From: Eubacterium sp.
Lineage (GTDB): Bacteria > Bacillota > Clostridia > Oscillospirales > Ruminococcaceae
Length of the DNA stretch: 45,553 nucleotides
Direction of reading: 5' to 3'
Assembly (NCBI GenBank): GCA_031271685.1
Contig: JAISVH010000053.1
Span: 1 to 45,553, forward strand
Translations under genes and position numbers: made by a program
Shown here: in pieces, positions 1 to 7,779 of the stretch
Layout of the letters: every line of letters starts with the position of its first letter
Numbering within the stretch: the stretch's first letter is position 1
Notes under the pieces: model-generated
What the model saw: the letters and a program-made list of their open reading frames with translations, nothing else
The model's database searches: none
Told to the model about the DNA's origin: nothing

Positions 1-551
1 AAAATATTACTCCAGATTGTCTTGGAGTAAAAACTATAAAACGCACGGTTGCAACCGCCCATTTTTCATCTATGCCGGATTTTAAAGAGCTTTCAATGAG
101 GGAAGTATATGTTTTAGAAACTGGAGTTTTGGCGCAAACGGGAGTTGAAAGCGCGCTGCAGCTAAAGTATCTTTGCGATGGAATAAAGCCCGGCGCAGTT
201 ATAGCTGTGGACAGTCTCGCCTGCATGGAAACGGAAAAGCTTGGAAAAACTGTGCAGGTTACCGATTCCGGAATTTCTCCGGGAAGCGGGGTAAAAAATA
301 TGAGAAACGAAATTTCGCGGAAAACATTAGGAGTTCCCGTTATTGCGGTCGGCGTTCCGACCGTAGCCGATACGGTAAGCGTTTTAGATGGAAGACTTAA
401 AGATTTCGGAGAATTCTATGACACGGTCATAGTGCCTCGAGACATAGACATTTTAATAAATCGCTTTGCGGAAATTATCGCCGACGCGTTAAACAGAGTT
501 TTAAACCCCTCATTATCTAAAGAAGAATTAGAAAGGCTTACACTTTTCTAA
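1..551 (+). CDS. gpr: GPR germination endopeptidase, 3' part
   Basis: Spore protease that degrades small acid-soluble DNA-binding proteins at the start of germination. The gene is cut by the window edge. The frame is open from base 3 and reads NITPDCLGVKT, the family's TPDxLGP-like segment, well before the first ATG at 72, so 72 is not the true start. Other family landmarks are IAVDSLA, TDSGISPGSG and GVPVIAVGVPT. The N-terminal propeptide is outside the window. A piece of repeat family B begins at the stop codon. In other spore formers gpr is made in the forespore under sigma G; no promoter is visible here. The family call is secure; its own upstream operon cannot be judged. Confidence 0.93.
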   Translation, partial: NITPDCLGVKTIKRTVATAHFSSMPDFKELSMREVYVLETGVLAQTGVESALQLKYLCDGIKPGAVIAVDSLACMETEKLGKTVQVTDSGISPGSGVKNMRNEISRKTLGVPVIAVGVPTVADTVSVLDGRLKDFGEFYDTVIVPRDIDILINRFAEIIADALNRVLNPSLSKEELERLTLF

Positions 552-566
552 AAGTCAAGCTGCTAT
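549..566. repeat. Family B repeat fragment at the gpr stop
   Basis: The bases AAGTCAAGCTGCTATA match the right end of the family B copy at 13919-14050 and overlap the gpr stop codon. Only this terminal piece remains. The rest of the gap to the kinase promoter shows nothing else. Confidence 0.6.
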
Positions 567-644
567 ATGCTTAGTTGAATGTTTTAAAAACTTAAAAAAT
601 TTATGCTGTAGTTTGTGACAATACGCCATTTGCCGTTACCGCAC

Positions 645-673
645 TTGACATATCAGTTAAACCCTTATATAAT
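645..673 (+). promoter_or_regulatory. Sigma-A-type promoter of the hybrid kinase
   Basis: TTGACA (645-650) and TATAAT (668-673) are separated by exactly 17 bases, a consensus vegetative promoter. It lies 59 bases upstream of the kinase start at 732. Confidence 0.85.
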
Positions 674-731
674 AAAAGAGGGTAGTTTATGTGACATGTG
701 TTAACAAAAATCGAGGGAGGTGCGTTCGGTT

Positions 732-3700
732 ATGTTTTCCGGTAATGACGGGGATAATATTAAGGAGCACGGGCAGTGGGACGCTATGTTCAAGGCGTTG
801 CACAAAGCGCTTGAGATATTTACTTCTTATGATGGGTTGGATAAAAATACGTTTAACGATATAATATCAGACGGAATATGGCCGATAGCCGATGCTGTCC
901 GGATAGATCGCGTCGGTATTTTCCGAGCTTACGGCGAAGGGATTAACACATATCTTAGCCAGACGTATCGTTGGGAAAGAGCCATGGGCGGCACGGTTCA
1001 CACAGATGAACGGGCAGCAACGAACAATTTGACGACAGAGCATTGGATTTCGGTTTTATTGACTGATAACTGCATTACCGCGTCTATCAGTGAGATAAGC
1101 GAAGAAGATGCAAAGTCGCCGCTTTTATTTGGGATGAAATCAATTGTGTTAGCGCCGGTTTTTATCCATGAAAAGCTTTGGGGAGCGGTTATTTTTGAAG
1201 ATCTTGCTGATGAGCGGCATTTCGGCGAAAATTTTTTTTATTTTTTTCATTCGGCCGCGCGCCTTTGCGTGAGCCATATAATAAGAACAGAAAAAACATT
1301 TGAAGCTTTCAATGCATTTGAATCGTATAAGGGGGAGACCGAAAGAACGCTTAGCATTTTAAAAAATATACTTAATGGGTTGGATAATTTTATTGCCGTT
1401 ACCGTTCCTGAAACGGGTGAGATTCTTTTTTTAAACGACAAAATAAGGGAAACTTTTGGAGTAGAAGGCAGTGGTGTGGGTCAGTTTTGCTATAAACTAA
1501 TCAAAGGCATGGATAAAAGGTGTGATTTTTGCCCTTATTTTCAGCTTGAAAAAGAACCGGAAAAGGTTATTGTTTGGGAGCAGCGGGAGCTTGAAAATAG
1601 AATCCACCGCAAAACAGCTTTACTTATCGATTGGCCGGGCAGAAAAAAAGCGCATCTCGAATATGGCGTGGATATAACCGAAAGCGTACAGCAGCAGGAA
1701 ATGCTAGGGAAAATATTCGACGCTATGGACAACTATATATACGTTAGCGACATGGAAAGTGATGAAATTTTGTTTATAAATCAAAAAATGAAGTCGGATT
1801 TTGGTTTTGATGAAAGCTGTGAAGGAGATAAGTGTTGGAGACGTATCCAGCTTGGCAAAAAAAAGAGATGCAGTTGGTGCAAAAAACCAGAGCTTTTGAA
1901 AAACCCCGGAAAACCGGTAATCTGGGAATATGACAACCCTGTTTCAGGCAAGAGTTTATATGTTATAGACCGAGTGATCGGTTGGCCCGGAGGTCGAAAG
2001 GTGCACATGCAGCAAAGCATGGATGTAACCGAAACAAAACGAGCTCAAAAAAACCTTTTGCATCGTGAAAAAATACTTAACACCCTTAATAAGGCCGCGG
2101 TCGTTTTACTGTCGCGGAGTGAAGAGGAGTTTGATGGCGCGATGACTGACGGAATAGGGCTTATTGCCGGAATGATAAGATTTGACAGAATGTCTATATT
2201 TCACAATTTTGAAAAATCTGACGGTTTGCACGCTTCTCAGGTTTATCGTTGGGAGAGAAAATCAGGGGTAGTCACTGGCGCTTTAGAAGCTTTTGCAGAC
2301 ATTTCGTATGCTGAGCTATTTCCTCGTTGGGAAAAGATTTTAGCATTAGGAGAATGCATACATGGTCCTGTGCGTTTGATGCCAGAAGCCGATACGCTTA
2401 AAAAATTTGGCTGTATGACAGTATATGTTATTCCCATCTTTACAGATAATAGATTTTGGGGATTTATACTTTTTGAAAATCTTAAAAATGATAAACTTTT
2501 TACCGAGCAGGAGACTGACATGCTGCGTTCCGCAAGCTTTATGGCGGCTAACGTGGTGATCCGAAATGAAGAATCCGCAAAAATACGTGAAGCTGTCGAA
2601 CGCACAAAGCTTATGTTAGACGCAACTCCAATGAGCTGCGTTTTGTGGGATAGAAATCACAAAGTAATAGACTGTAATGAGGCAGCGGTAAAACTTTTTG
2701 GATTTAAAACAAAAAAAGACCGAATTGAAGGGTTTATAAAATGTTATCCAAAATATTTGCCCGATGGTCGTCGTTCGGACGAGGTGGCAAGGAAATGGAG
2801 GGATAAGGCGTTTGAAGAAGGATATTGCGTGTTCGAGTGGATGCACCAGAAACTGGACAGAACCCCTCTTCCGGCAGAGGTAACGCTTGTGCGCGTAAAA
2901 TATGGAGATGATTTTGTCTTAGCTGGATATACCCGTGATTTGCGTGAGCAAAAGCTGATGATGCAAGAGATTGAAAAGCAGAATAATCTTTTATACGCAG
3001 TAAACCGTATGTCTGCTATTCTGCTTCACTCTGATTCGGATTCTTTTAAGAGTGATTTGCTCAGCTCAATGGGTATTATGGCTGAGGCGGCTGACGCTGA
3101 TCGAATGTATATTTGGAAAAATAGTTGGTGTGACGGAAAATTATGCTGCTCACAGGTTTATGAGTGGTCGGGTAGGGCGGAACCGCAACATGACAAAGGT
3201 TTTTCTGAAGAAATTCCTTATGATGATATCGCGCCTGGATGGGAAGAACAACTCGCAATAGGCCAGTGCATCAACGGCATTGTGCGTCAAATGGAAGGAA
3301 AGCAAAAGGCTGTGTTGGAGTCGCAGGATATACTGTCTATATTACTGGTTCCAATATTTTTTAAGGATGAGTTCTGGGGATTTGTTGGTATTGACGACTG
3401 TCACAGCGAGCGGGTATTTTTGAGGAGCGAGGAAAACATACTGCGCTCGGCAAGCAAGTTGATTTCTGAAGCTTTGATTCGAAACAGCATGGAAGATGAT
3501 TTGCGTGCGGTTGCCGTTCAGCTTAAGGAGGCACTGACCCAAGCTCAAGGCGCCAACCGCGCGAAAAGCGAATTTTTGTCGCGTATGAGTCATGAAATGA
3601 GAACTCCGATGAACGCTATCATCGGCATGACATCGATAGGAAAAAACTCTTCGGAGCCTGAAAAAAAGGATTACGCGCTTGATAAGATATATGAGGCGTC

Positions 3701-4697
3701 AGCTCATTTGCTAGTTATAATTAACGACGTGTTGGATATATCAAAAATAGAGGCGAATAAGTTAGAATTGTCTTATAGCGCTTTCGCTTTTATGAATATG
3801 ATAAAAAAGGCTGTTTCGTTTGTGCAGTTTAGGGTAGTTGAAAAAAATCAGCAGTTTTATGAGGAAATAGGAGATGGTGTGCCCGATTATGTGATTGGGG
3901 ATGAGCAGCGTCTTACACAGGTAGTTATTAACTTGCTTTCAAACGCAGTAAAATTTACGCCTGAAAATGGAGAGATCCGTCTTAGAGTAGATTTGACCGA
4001 AGAAAACGATCAAGTATGTGAGCTTCGCGTTGAGGTGGCCGACAGCGGAATAGGAATATCGCCCGAGTATCAAGAAAAGATTTTCTTCGAGTTTGAGCAG
4101 GCAGAGGGAGGGATAAGCCGCAAATTTGGAGGCACCGGTTTAGGACTGCCTATTTCAAAGCGTATTATCGATCAGATGGGAGGAAATCTGTGGGTCGAAT
4201 CTGAAGCCGGAAAAGGTTCGCGGTTTATTTTTACTGTAAAGTTAAGCCGCGCTGATGATAATGCGGGTTCTACGCCTTTAGCGAGTCCTAAAAACGACAG
4301 TGACTGTGGTATTGATAATGCGTTTTCAGGCAAAAGACTGCTGATAGTTGAGGACATGGAAATCAATCGCGAAATTTTGATGGCAATGCTTTCTGACACA
4401 GGGATCGTTATAGATACGGCCACCAACGGGCGTGAAGCGCTTGACATCCTAACAAAATCACCCGATGTTTATAATTTGGTTTTTATGGATATTCAGATGC
4501 CTGAGATGGACGGCCTTGAGGCCACAAAATATATACGATCTTTTCCTGAAGCGAAAAAACTGCCTATTATCGCGATGACTGCAAATGTTTATCGAGAAGA
4601 TATCGAAAACTGCCTTGCCGCAGGTATGGATGGTCATATAGGCAAACCTATTGATGTGGCGTCTGTGTTTAAAATACTAAGAAAATATTTAAGATAG
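732..4697 (+). CDS. Hybrid sensor histidine kinase/response regulator with three GAF and three PAS-like domains
   Basis: A 1321-residue multi-domain signalling kinase with no visible membrane segment, so probably cytoplasmic. Order of domains: GAF (about 10-200), two PAS-like domains (about 215-440), GAF (about 445-620), PAS (about 625-745), GAF (about 750-920), a short helical linker, HisKA (SHEMRTP, phosphorylated His about 954), HATPase (N box near 1071, then DSGIGI and GTGLGL), and a C-terminal receiver (FMDIQMPEMDG, Asp about 1253). The GAF domains resemble each other (each has DR...YxWER/S), suggesting internal duplication. Both early PAS domains carry C-x(10-11)-C-x2-C. GAGGGAGG at 713-720 favours ATG 732 over GTG 720, which overlaps that site. 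Its ligand and phosphorelay partner are not evident from the neighbours. Confidence 0.93.
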   Translation: MFSGNDGDNIKEHGQWDAMFKALHKALEIFTSYDGLDKNTFNDIISDGIWPIADAVRIDRVGIFRAYGEGINTYLSQTYRWERAMGGTVHTDERAATNNLTTEHWISVLLTDNCITASISEISEEDAKSPLLFGMKSIVLAPVFIHEKLWGAVIFEDLADERHFGENFFYFFHSAARLCVSHIIRTEKTFEAFNAFESYKGETERTLSILKNILNGLDNFIAVTVPETGEILFLNDKIRETFGVEGSGVGQFCYKLIKGMDKRCDFCPYFQLEKEPEKVIVWEQRELENRIHRKTALLIDWPGRKKAHLEYGVDITESVQQQEMLGKIFDAMDNYIYVSDMESDEILFINQKMKSDFGFDESCEGDKCWRRIQLGKKKRCSWCKKPELLKNPGKPVIWEYDNPVSGKSLYVIDRVIGWPGGRKVHMQQSMDVTETKRAQKNLLHREKILNTLNKAAVVLLSRSEEEFDGAMTDGIGLIAGMIRFDRMSIFHNFEKSDGLHASQVYRWERKSGVVTGALEAFADISYAELFPRWEKILALGECIHGPVRLMPEADTLKKFGCMTVYVIPIFTDNRFWGFILFENLKNDKLFTEQETDMLRSASFMAANVVIRNEESAKIREAVERTKLMLDATPMSCVLWDRNHKVIDCNEAAVKLFGFKTKKDRIEGFIKCYPKYLPDGRRSDEVARKWRDKAFEEGYCVFEWMHQKLDRTPLPAEVTLVRVKYGDDFVLAGYTRDLREQKLMMQEIEKQNNLLYAVNRMSAILLHSDSDSFKSDLLSSMGIMAEAADADRMYIWKNSWCDGKLCCSQVYEWSGRAEPQHDKGFSEEIPYDDIAPGWEEQLAIGQCINGIVRQMEGKQKAVLESQDILSILLVPIFFKDEFWGFVGIDDCHSERVFLRSEENILRSASKLISEALIRNSMEDDLRAVAVQLKEALTQAQGANRAKSEFLSRMSHEMRTPMNAIIGMTSIGKNSSEPEKKDYALDKIYEASAHLLVIINDVLDISKIEANKLELSYSAFAFMNMIKKAVSFVQFRVVEKNQQFYEEIGDGVPDYVIGDEQRLTQVVINLLSNAVKFTPENGEIRLRVDLTEENDQVCELRVEVADSGIGISPEYQEKIFFEFEQAEGGISRKFGGTGLGLPISKRIIDQMGGNLWVESEAGKGSRFIFTVKLSRADDNAGSTPLASPKNDSDCGIDNAFSGKRLLIVEDMEINREILMAMLSDTGIVIDTATNGREALDILTKSPDVYNLVFMDIQMPEMDGLEATKYIRSFPEAKKLPIIAMTANVYREDIENCLAAGMDGHIGKPIDVASVFKILRKYLR

Positions 4698-4717
4698 AGT
4701 AATATGGCGAATTAAGT

Positions 4718-4754
4718 CCACACCGCGCCAGGCGCGGTGTGGCGGCTTTTAGCC
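4718..4754 (+). terminator. Terminator after the kinase
   Basis: A perfect 12-bp GC-rich stem (4718-4729 with 4731-4742, CCACACCGCGCC) is followed by CGGCTTTT and a second small hairpin. It lies 20 bases after the kinase stop codon. Confidence 0.65.
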
Positions 4755-4823
4755 GTTGAGTGCTGACAGTGATTTTAATTTTGACAAGCTTTTGCTATGT
4801 CGCAGTATAAAGGGGATTTAAAA

Positions 4824-5411
4824 ATGAGTTTTGGAGAAATTGTTCTGCTTGCAGTGGGTCTTTCTATGGACGCGTTTGCAGTGTCGGCATGTATTGGGCT
4901 GACATTGTCTAAGGCTACAATAAAAAAATCGCTTACCGCAGGGCTTTATTTCGGCGTTTTTCAGGCAGGCATGCCTCTTATTGGGTATTTTGTGGCTAGA
5001 TTGTTTGCCGATAAAATAATTGCTTTTGACCATTGGATAGCTTTTGGTCTTTTAGTATTTCTCGGCGTTAAAATGATAGTTGAAAGCTTTAAAAATGAAG
5101 GATTTTCTGAAGAAAAAGCTTCTTTAAAACCTTCGCAAATGCTTCCGCTAGCCGTTGCAACAAGCATTGACGCTTTGGCGGTAGGTGTGTCTTTAGCTTT
5201 TGCTGGAGCGAGCATTGCTCCGGCAGTTTCTATAATAGGAATAACCACGCTGATAATATCAATGATTGGGGTGAAAATAGGAAACGCGTTCGGCACTAAA
5301 TTTAAAGCTCAGGCTGAGATTGCGGGAGGCGTGATATTGATATTGATCGGTGTAAAAATATTGATTGACTCGTATATTCAATTTTTTATGGCTCAAACAT
5401 CTGCGGCGTGA
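4824..5411 (+). CDS. mntP: Manganese efflux pump MntP
   Basis: A 195-residue integral membrane protein exporting Mn2+ (former YebN/DUF204 family). It has six hydrophobic segments in two related halves. Each half carries the family acidic motif: GLSMDAFAVS near residue 12 and ATSIDALAVG near residue 110. Length matches the family (about 185-200). ATG 4824 is chosen because AAAGGGG lies just upstream and the protein then starts MSFGEIVLLAVGLSMDAF as usual; ATG 4797 lacks a ribosome site. No yybP-ykoY manganese riboswitch is recognisable in the 126 bases between the kinase and this gene, so its control is unclear. Confidence 0.93.
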   Translation: MSFGEIVLLAVGLSMDAFAVSACIGLTLSKATIKKSLTAGLYFGVFQAGMPLIGYFVARLFADKIIAFDHWIAFGLLVFLGVKMIVESFKNEGFSEEKASLKPSQMLPLAVATSIDALAVGVSLAFAGASIAPAVSIIGITTLIISMIGVKIGNAFGTKFKAQAEIAGGVILILIGVKILIDSYIQFFMAQTSAA

Positions 5412-5432
5412 AAATCACTCGCTGACGACGTA

Positions 5433-5516
5433 TATAATCAGTCAATTTTAAAAAACTTTAGGGTTTTTAAACAGCGGGCAAAGCCCGCTAGCAACCTTTA
5501 GGTTCGCGACTGACTA
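5433..5516 (-). repeat. Family D miniature element, copy 1
   Basis: About 84 bp bounded by imperfect inverted ends (ATAATCAGTC and GACTGACTA). It is the reverse-complement relative of the copies at 28568-28652 and 38317-38400. Internal palindromes are GCGGGCAAAGCCCGC and AAAAACTTTAGGGTTTTT. It may also end transcription of mntP. Confidence 0.7.
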
Positions 5517-5522
5517 GGGAGC

Positions 5523-5586
5523 AAGGGAACACCGCACAACTCACGCTTAACGGCTTTGCACGCCAGAGCGGTGCGGTATTGCCTTT
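5523..5586 (-). repeat. Family C miniature element, copy 1, overlapping pyrB
   Basis: Short copy with inverted ends: AAGGGAACACCGCAC on the left and GTGCGGTATTGCCTT on the right. Read from the pyrB side it begins AAGGCAATACCGCAC, like the copies at 25333 and 29702. The pyrB reading frame runs 12 codons into it and stops at a TAA inside it. Confidence 0.75.
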
Positions 5587-6674
5587 ACTTTTTCCTCGCA
5601 ATACTCACAAATAAAATCGCCGCTTTCTTTTTTAAAGCTTTTTGGAAGATATACTTCGGTTCTTGTAATGCATTTCATATTCCTGCACTCTAAACCTGAA
5701 TTGTGTTCGCCGGTTAAAAGAGGAATATTATCGGGGTTAAGCTGATAATTTATCGTTTGCAGGATAAGCGCCATCCTTATATACATGCCATAGTTTGCCT
5801 GCTTAAAGTAAAGCGCGCGCGGGTCGCTGTCTACCTCTATATCTATCTCGTTAATACGCGGCAAGGGGTGTAGAACTATCATTTTTTCAGGGGCTTTTTT
5901 CATTTTTTTAACGTTTAAAATAAATTTATCAGCTTGGTTTTTGTATTCATGTTGGCTCTCAAAACGTTCGCGCTGAATTCTTGTCATGTACAGCACGTCG
6001 AGATCATAGTTTAAAAATGCCTCGTCAAGTGACGAAATTTCTATATAATCAGCACATTTATCTTCAAGTAGTTTTACAATATATTCCGGGATCCGTAGCG
6101 AATCGGTTGAGATAAGCACAAAACGGTTGTTTTTATAACAGCTTAGAGCCTTAATAAGAGAATGGACTGTGCGTCCATGCTTTAAGTCGCCGCAAACCCC
6201 CACAGACAGCCCCGAAAGCTTTCCTTTTTCTTCCTTAAGGGTCATAAGGTCGGTGAGCGTTTGGGTGGGGTGAAGATGTCCGCCGTCTCCGGCGTTGATT
6301 ATTGGGCAGTCGGCATTTATTGCGGCCGCAAGAGCTGCGCCTTCGAGATTGTGACGAATAACGGCGATGTCGCAGTATCCGCTTATAACTTTTGCAGTGT
6401 CTTTAAGGTTTTCGCCTTTTGCGACACTTGAGTTGACGGATGGGTTCACGAAACCTATAGTGCCGCCGCCAAGCCGCAGCATCGCGCTTTGAAAGCTCAT
6501 TTGAGTTCGTGTGCTGGGCTCGTAAAACATTGTGCCCATTATCTTGCCTCCGCAGGAATTTTCATAGATGCGAGGATTTCTCATAATCTCCCCGGCAAGT
6601 CTAAGCATGTCGTTCCATTGATTCGTTGAATATCGGTTTAAATCTATCAGATGGTTGTAACTGACTTGACCCAT
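5547..6674 (-). CDS. pyrB: Aspartate carbamoyltransferase with fused PyrI-type zinc domain
   Basis: Catalyses carbamoyl phosphate plus aspartate to carbamoyl aspartate in pyrimidine synthesis. The catalytic part (about residues 1-315) shows FYEPSTRTQMSF, HPTQTLTDLMT, KHGRTVHSL and HPLPRINEID. Residues 329-362 add a zinc-ribbon-like tail with Cys at about 330, 335, 356 and 359 (C-x4-C-x20-C-x2-C), close to the zinc domain of the E. coli regulatory chain PyrI. The PyrI allosteric domain is absent. The last 12 residues (KAIPHRSGVQSR) are encoded by a family C repeat. GAAAGG precedes ATG 6674. Last gene of the minus-strand run, 52 bases after mreB. Enzyme identity is certain; the zinc role is inferred. 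Confidence 0.93.
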   Translation of the reverse strand: MGQVSYNHLIDLNRYSTNQWNDMLRLAGEIMRNPRIYENSCGGKIMGTMFYEPSTRTQMSFQSAMLRLGGGTIGFVNPSVNSSVAKGENLKDTAKVISGYCDIAVIRHNLEGAALAAAINADCPIINAGDGGHLHPTQTLTDLMTLKEEKGKLSGLSVGVCGDLKHGRTVHSLIKALSCYKNNRFVLISTDSLRIPEYIVKLLEDKCADYIEISSLDEAFLNYDLDVLYMTRIQRERFESQHEYKNQADKFILNVKKMKKAPEKMIVLHPLPRINEIDIEVDSDPRALYFKQANYGMYIRMALILQTINYQLNPDNIPLLTGEHNSGLECRNMKCITRTEVYLPKSFKKESGDFICEYCEEKVKAIPHRSGVQSR

Positions 6675-6726
6675 TTAACAGCCTTTCTTATATAATTTTT
6701 ATTGGTGATATGCTATTCGCCGAATA

Positions 6727-7743
6727 TTACCTATATCTGTATAGTGATATTTCACGAAAGCCGTCTAAAAGCTCATCGGAGAATTTAAACGCTTTTTCTA
6801 TTCCTCTTGCCACACTTTCGATAGCATTTTCGGCAACATAACACGGAGCGCCGACTTTGGCGGAAATAAGCTTGTCTAGTCCGCCGAGCAAGCCTCCTCC
6901 TCCGGTAAGTATGATTCCATTTGACAAAATGTCTCCGGACAGCTCGGGAGGAGTGCGCTCGAATATCTCTTTTATTTTTCCAATTACTTCGTTTATTGGA
7001 TCTTCAAGCGCTTCTTTAAGTTCAAAATCGGTTATCGTTATTTTTTCCGGCAGACCTTTAAGCAAATGGCGGCCTTTTACTTCTATGGTTCTTCCGATAG
7101 GCTTAAAAACGTCGGCAAGCTTGATTTTAGCGTTTTCGGCTGTTTTTTCGCCTATCAGCACTTTATGTTTATATTGGATATACTTTATGATAGCCGCGTC
7201 AAGCCTATTACCGGCCATTTTTATAGAAGTTGATTCGACTATGCCGTTAAAAGAAATTACCGCAATGTCGGCGGTTCCGCCGCCGATATCAACCACCATA
7301 GTACCGTTAGGTTTTGAAATATCCACACCTGCGCCAATAAGCGCGGCAATAGGCTCCTCAATAAGGCAGACCTTTCTTGCCCCGGCAGAAATTGCCGCCT
7401 CTACCAACGCTCGGCTTTCTATATCGGTGACAAGACTAGGAACGCAAACGATTACGCGCGGCTTGACTAACGCGTTATGGTTAACCTTTTTGATAAATTC
7501 TTTTATCATTACTCCAACCATGGTATTATCTGAAATAACTCCGTCTTTAAGCGGTCTTATCGCCACAATATATTCGGGCGTCCGTCCGAGCATTTGATAG
7601 GCTTCGTCGCCGATTGCGACTACAAGTCCTTTTTTCCGATCATAAGCTACCACGCTAGGCTCGTTTATAACAATACCTTTTCCGCTAAGGGTTATGATAG
7701 AGTTTGCCGTGCCCAAATCGATTCCTATATCCAACGAGGCCAT
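6727..7743 (-). CDS. mreB: MreB/Mbl-family bacterial actin
   Basis: Rod-shape cytoskeletal ATPase that forms membrane-bound filaments guiding wall elongation. About 338 residues, as usual for the family. Actin-fold signatures: phosphate 1 GIDLGTANS near residue 6, phosphate 2 VVDIGGGTADIAVIS near 150, and GIILTGGGGLLGGLDKL near 280. ATG 7743 fits the AGGTG ribosome site; the GTG three codons upstream lies inside that site. No mreC/mreD partners follow, which suggests an additional Mbl- or MreBH-type paralogue rather than the mreBCD operon copy. It sits between cca and pyrB on the same strand with gaps of 36 and 52 bases. Which paralogue it is cannot be settled from sequence alone. Confidence 0.88.
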   Translation of the reverse strand: MASLDIGIDLGTANSIITLSGKGIVINEPSVVAYDRKKGLVVAIGDEAYQMLGRTPEYIVAIRPLKDGVISDNTMVGVMIKEFIKKVNHNALVKPRVIVCVPSLVTDIESRALVEAAISAGARKVCLIEEPIAALIGAGVDISKPNGTMVVDIGGGTADIAVISFNGIVESTSIKMAGNRLDAAIIKYIQYKHKVLIGEKTAENAKIKLADVFKPIGRTIEVKGRHLLKGLPEKITITDFELKEALEDPINEVIGKIKEIFERTPPELSGDILSNGIILTGGGGLLGGLDKLISAKVGAPCYVAENAIESVARGIEKAFKFSDELLDGFREISLYRYR

Positions 7744-7779
7744 TGTGCTCACCTCACTAAAAATTTATTATTTTTAATT

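Noticed and set aside
720-731. GTG 720 as the start of the hybrid kinase
   Set aside because: It overlaps the GAGGGAGG ribosome site; ATG 732 has proper spacing.
4797-4823. ATG 4797 as the start of mntP
   Set aside because: No ribosome site before it, and AAAGGGG falls between it and ATG 4824, where the family's normal start begins.
4698-4823. Manganese riboswitch before mntP
   Set aside because: The gap holds only the kinase terminator and about 70 bases without the yybP-ykoY core sequences I know.
6857-7597. 246-codon open frame opposite mreB
   Set aside because: It is the antisense shadow of the mreB codons, with Ser/Pro/Ile-rich low-complexity translation and no ribosome site.
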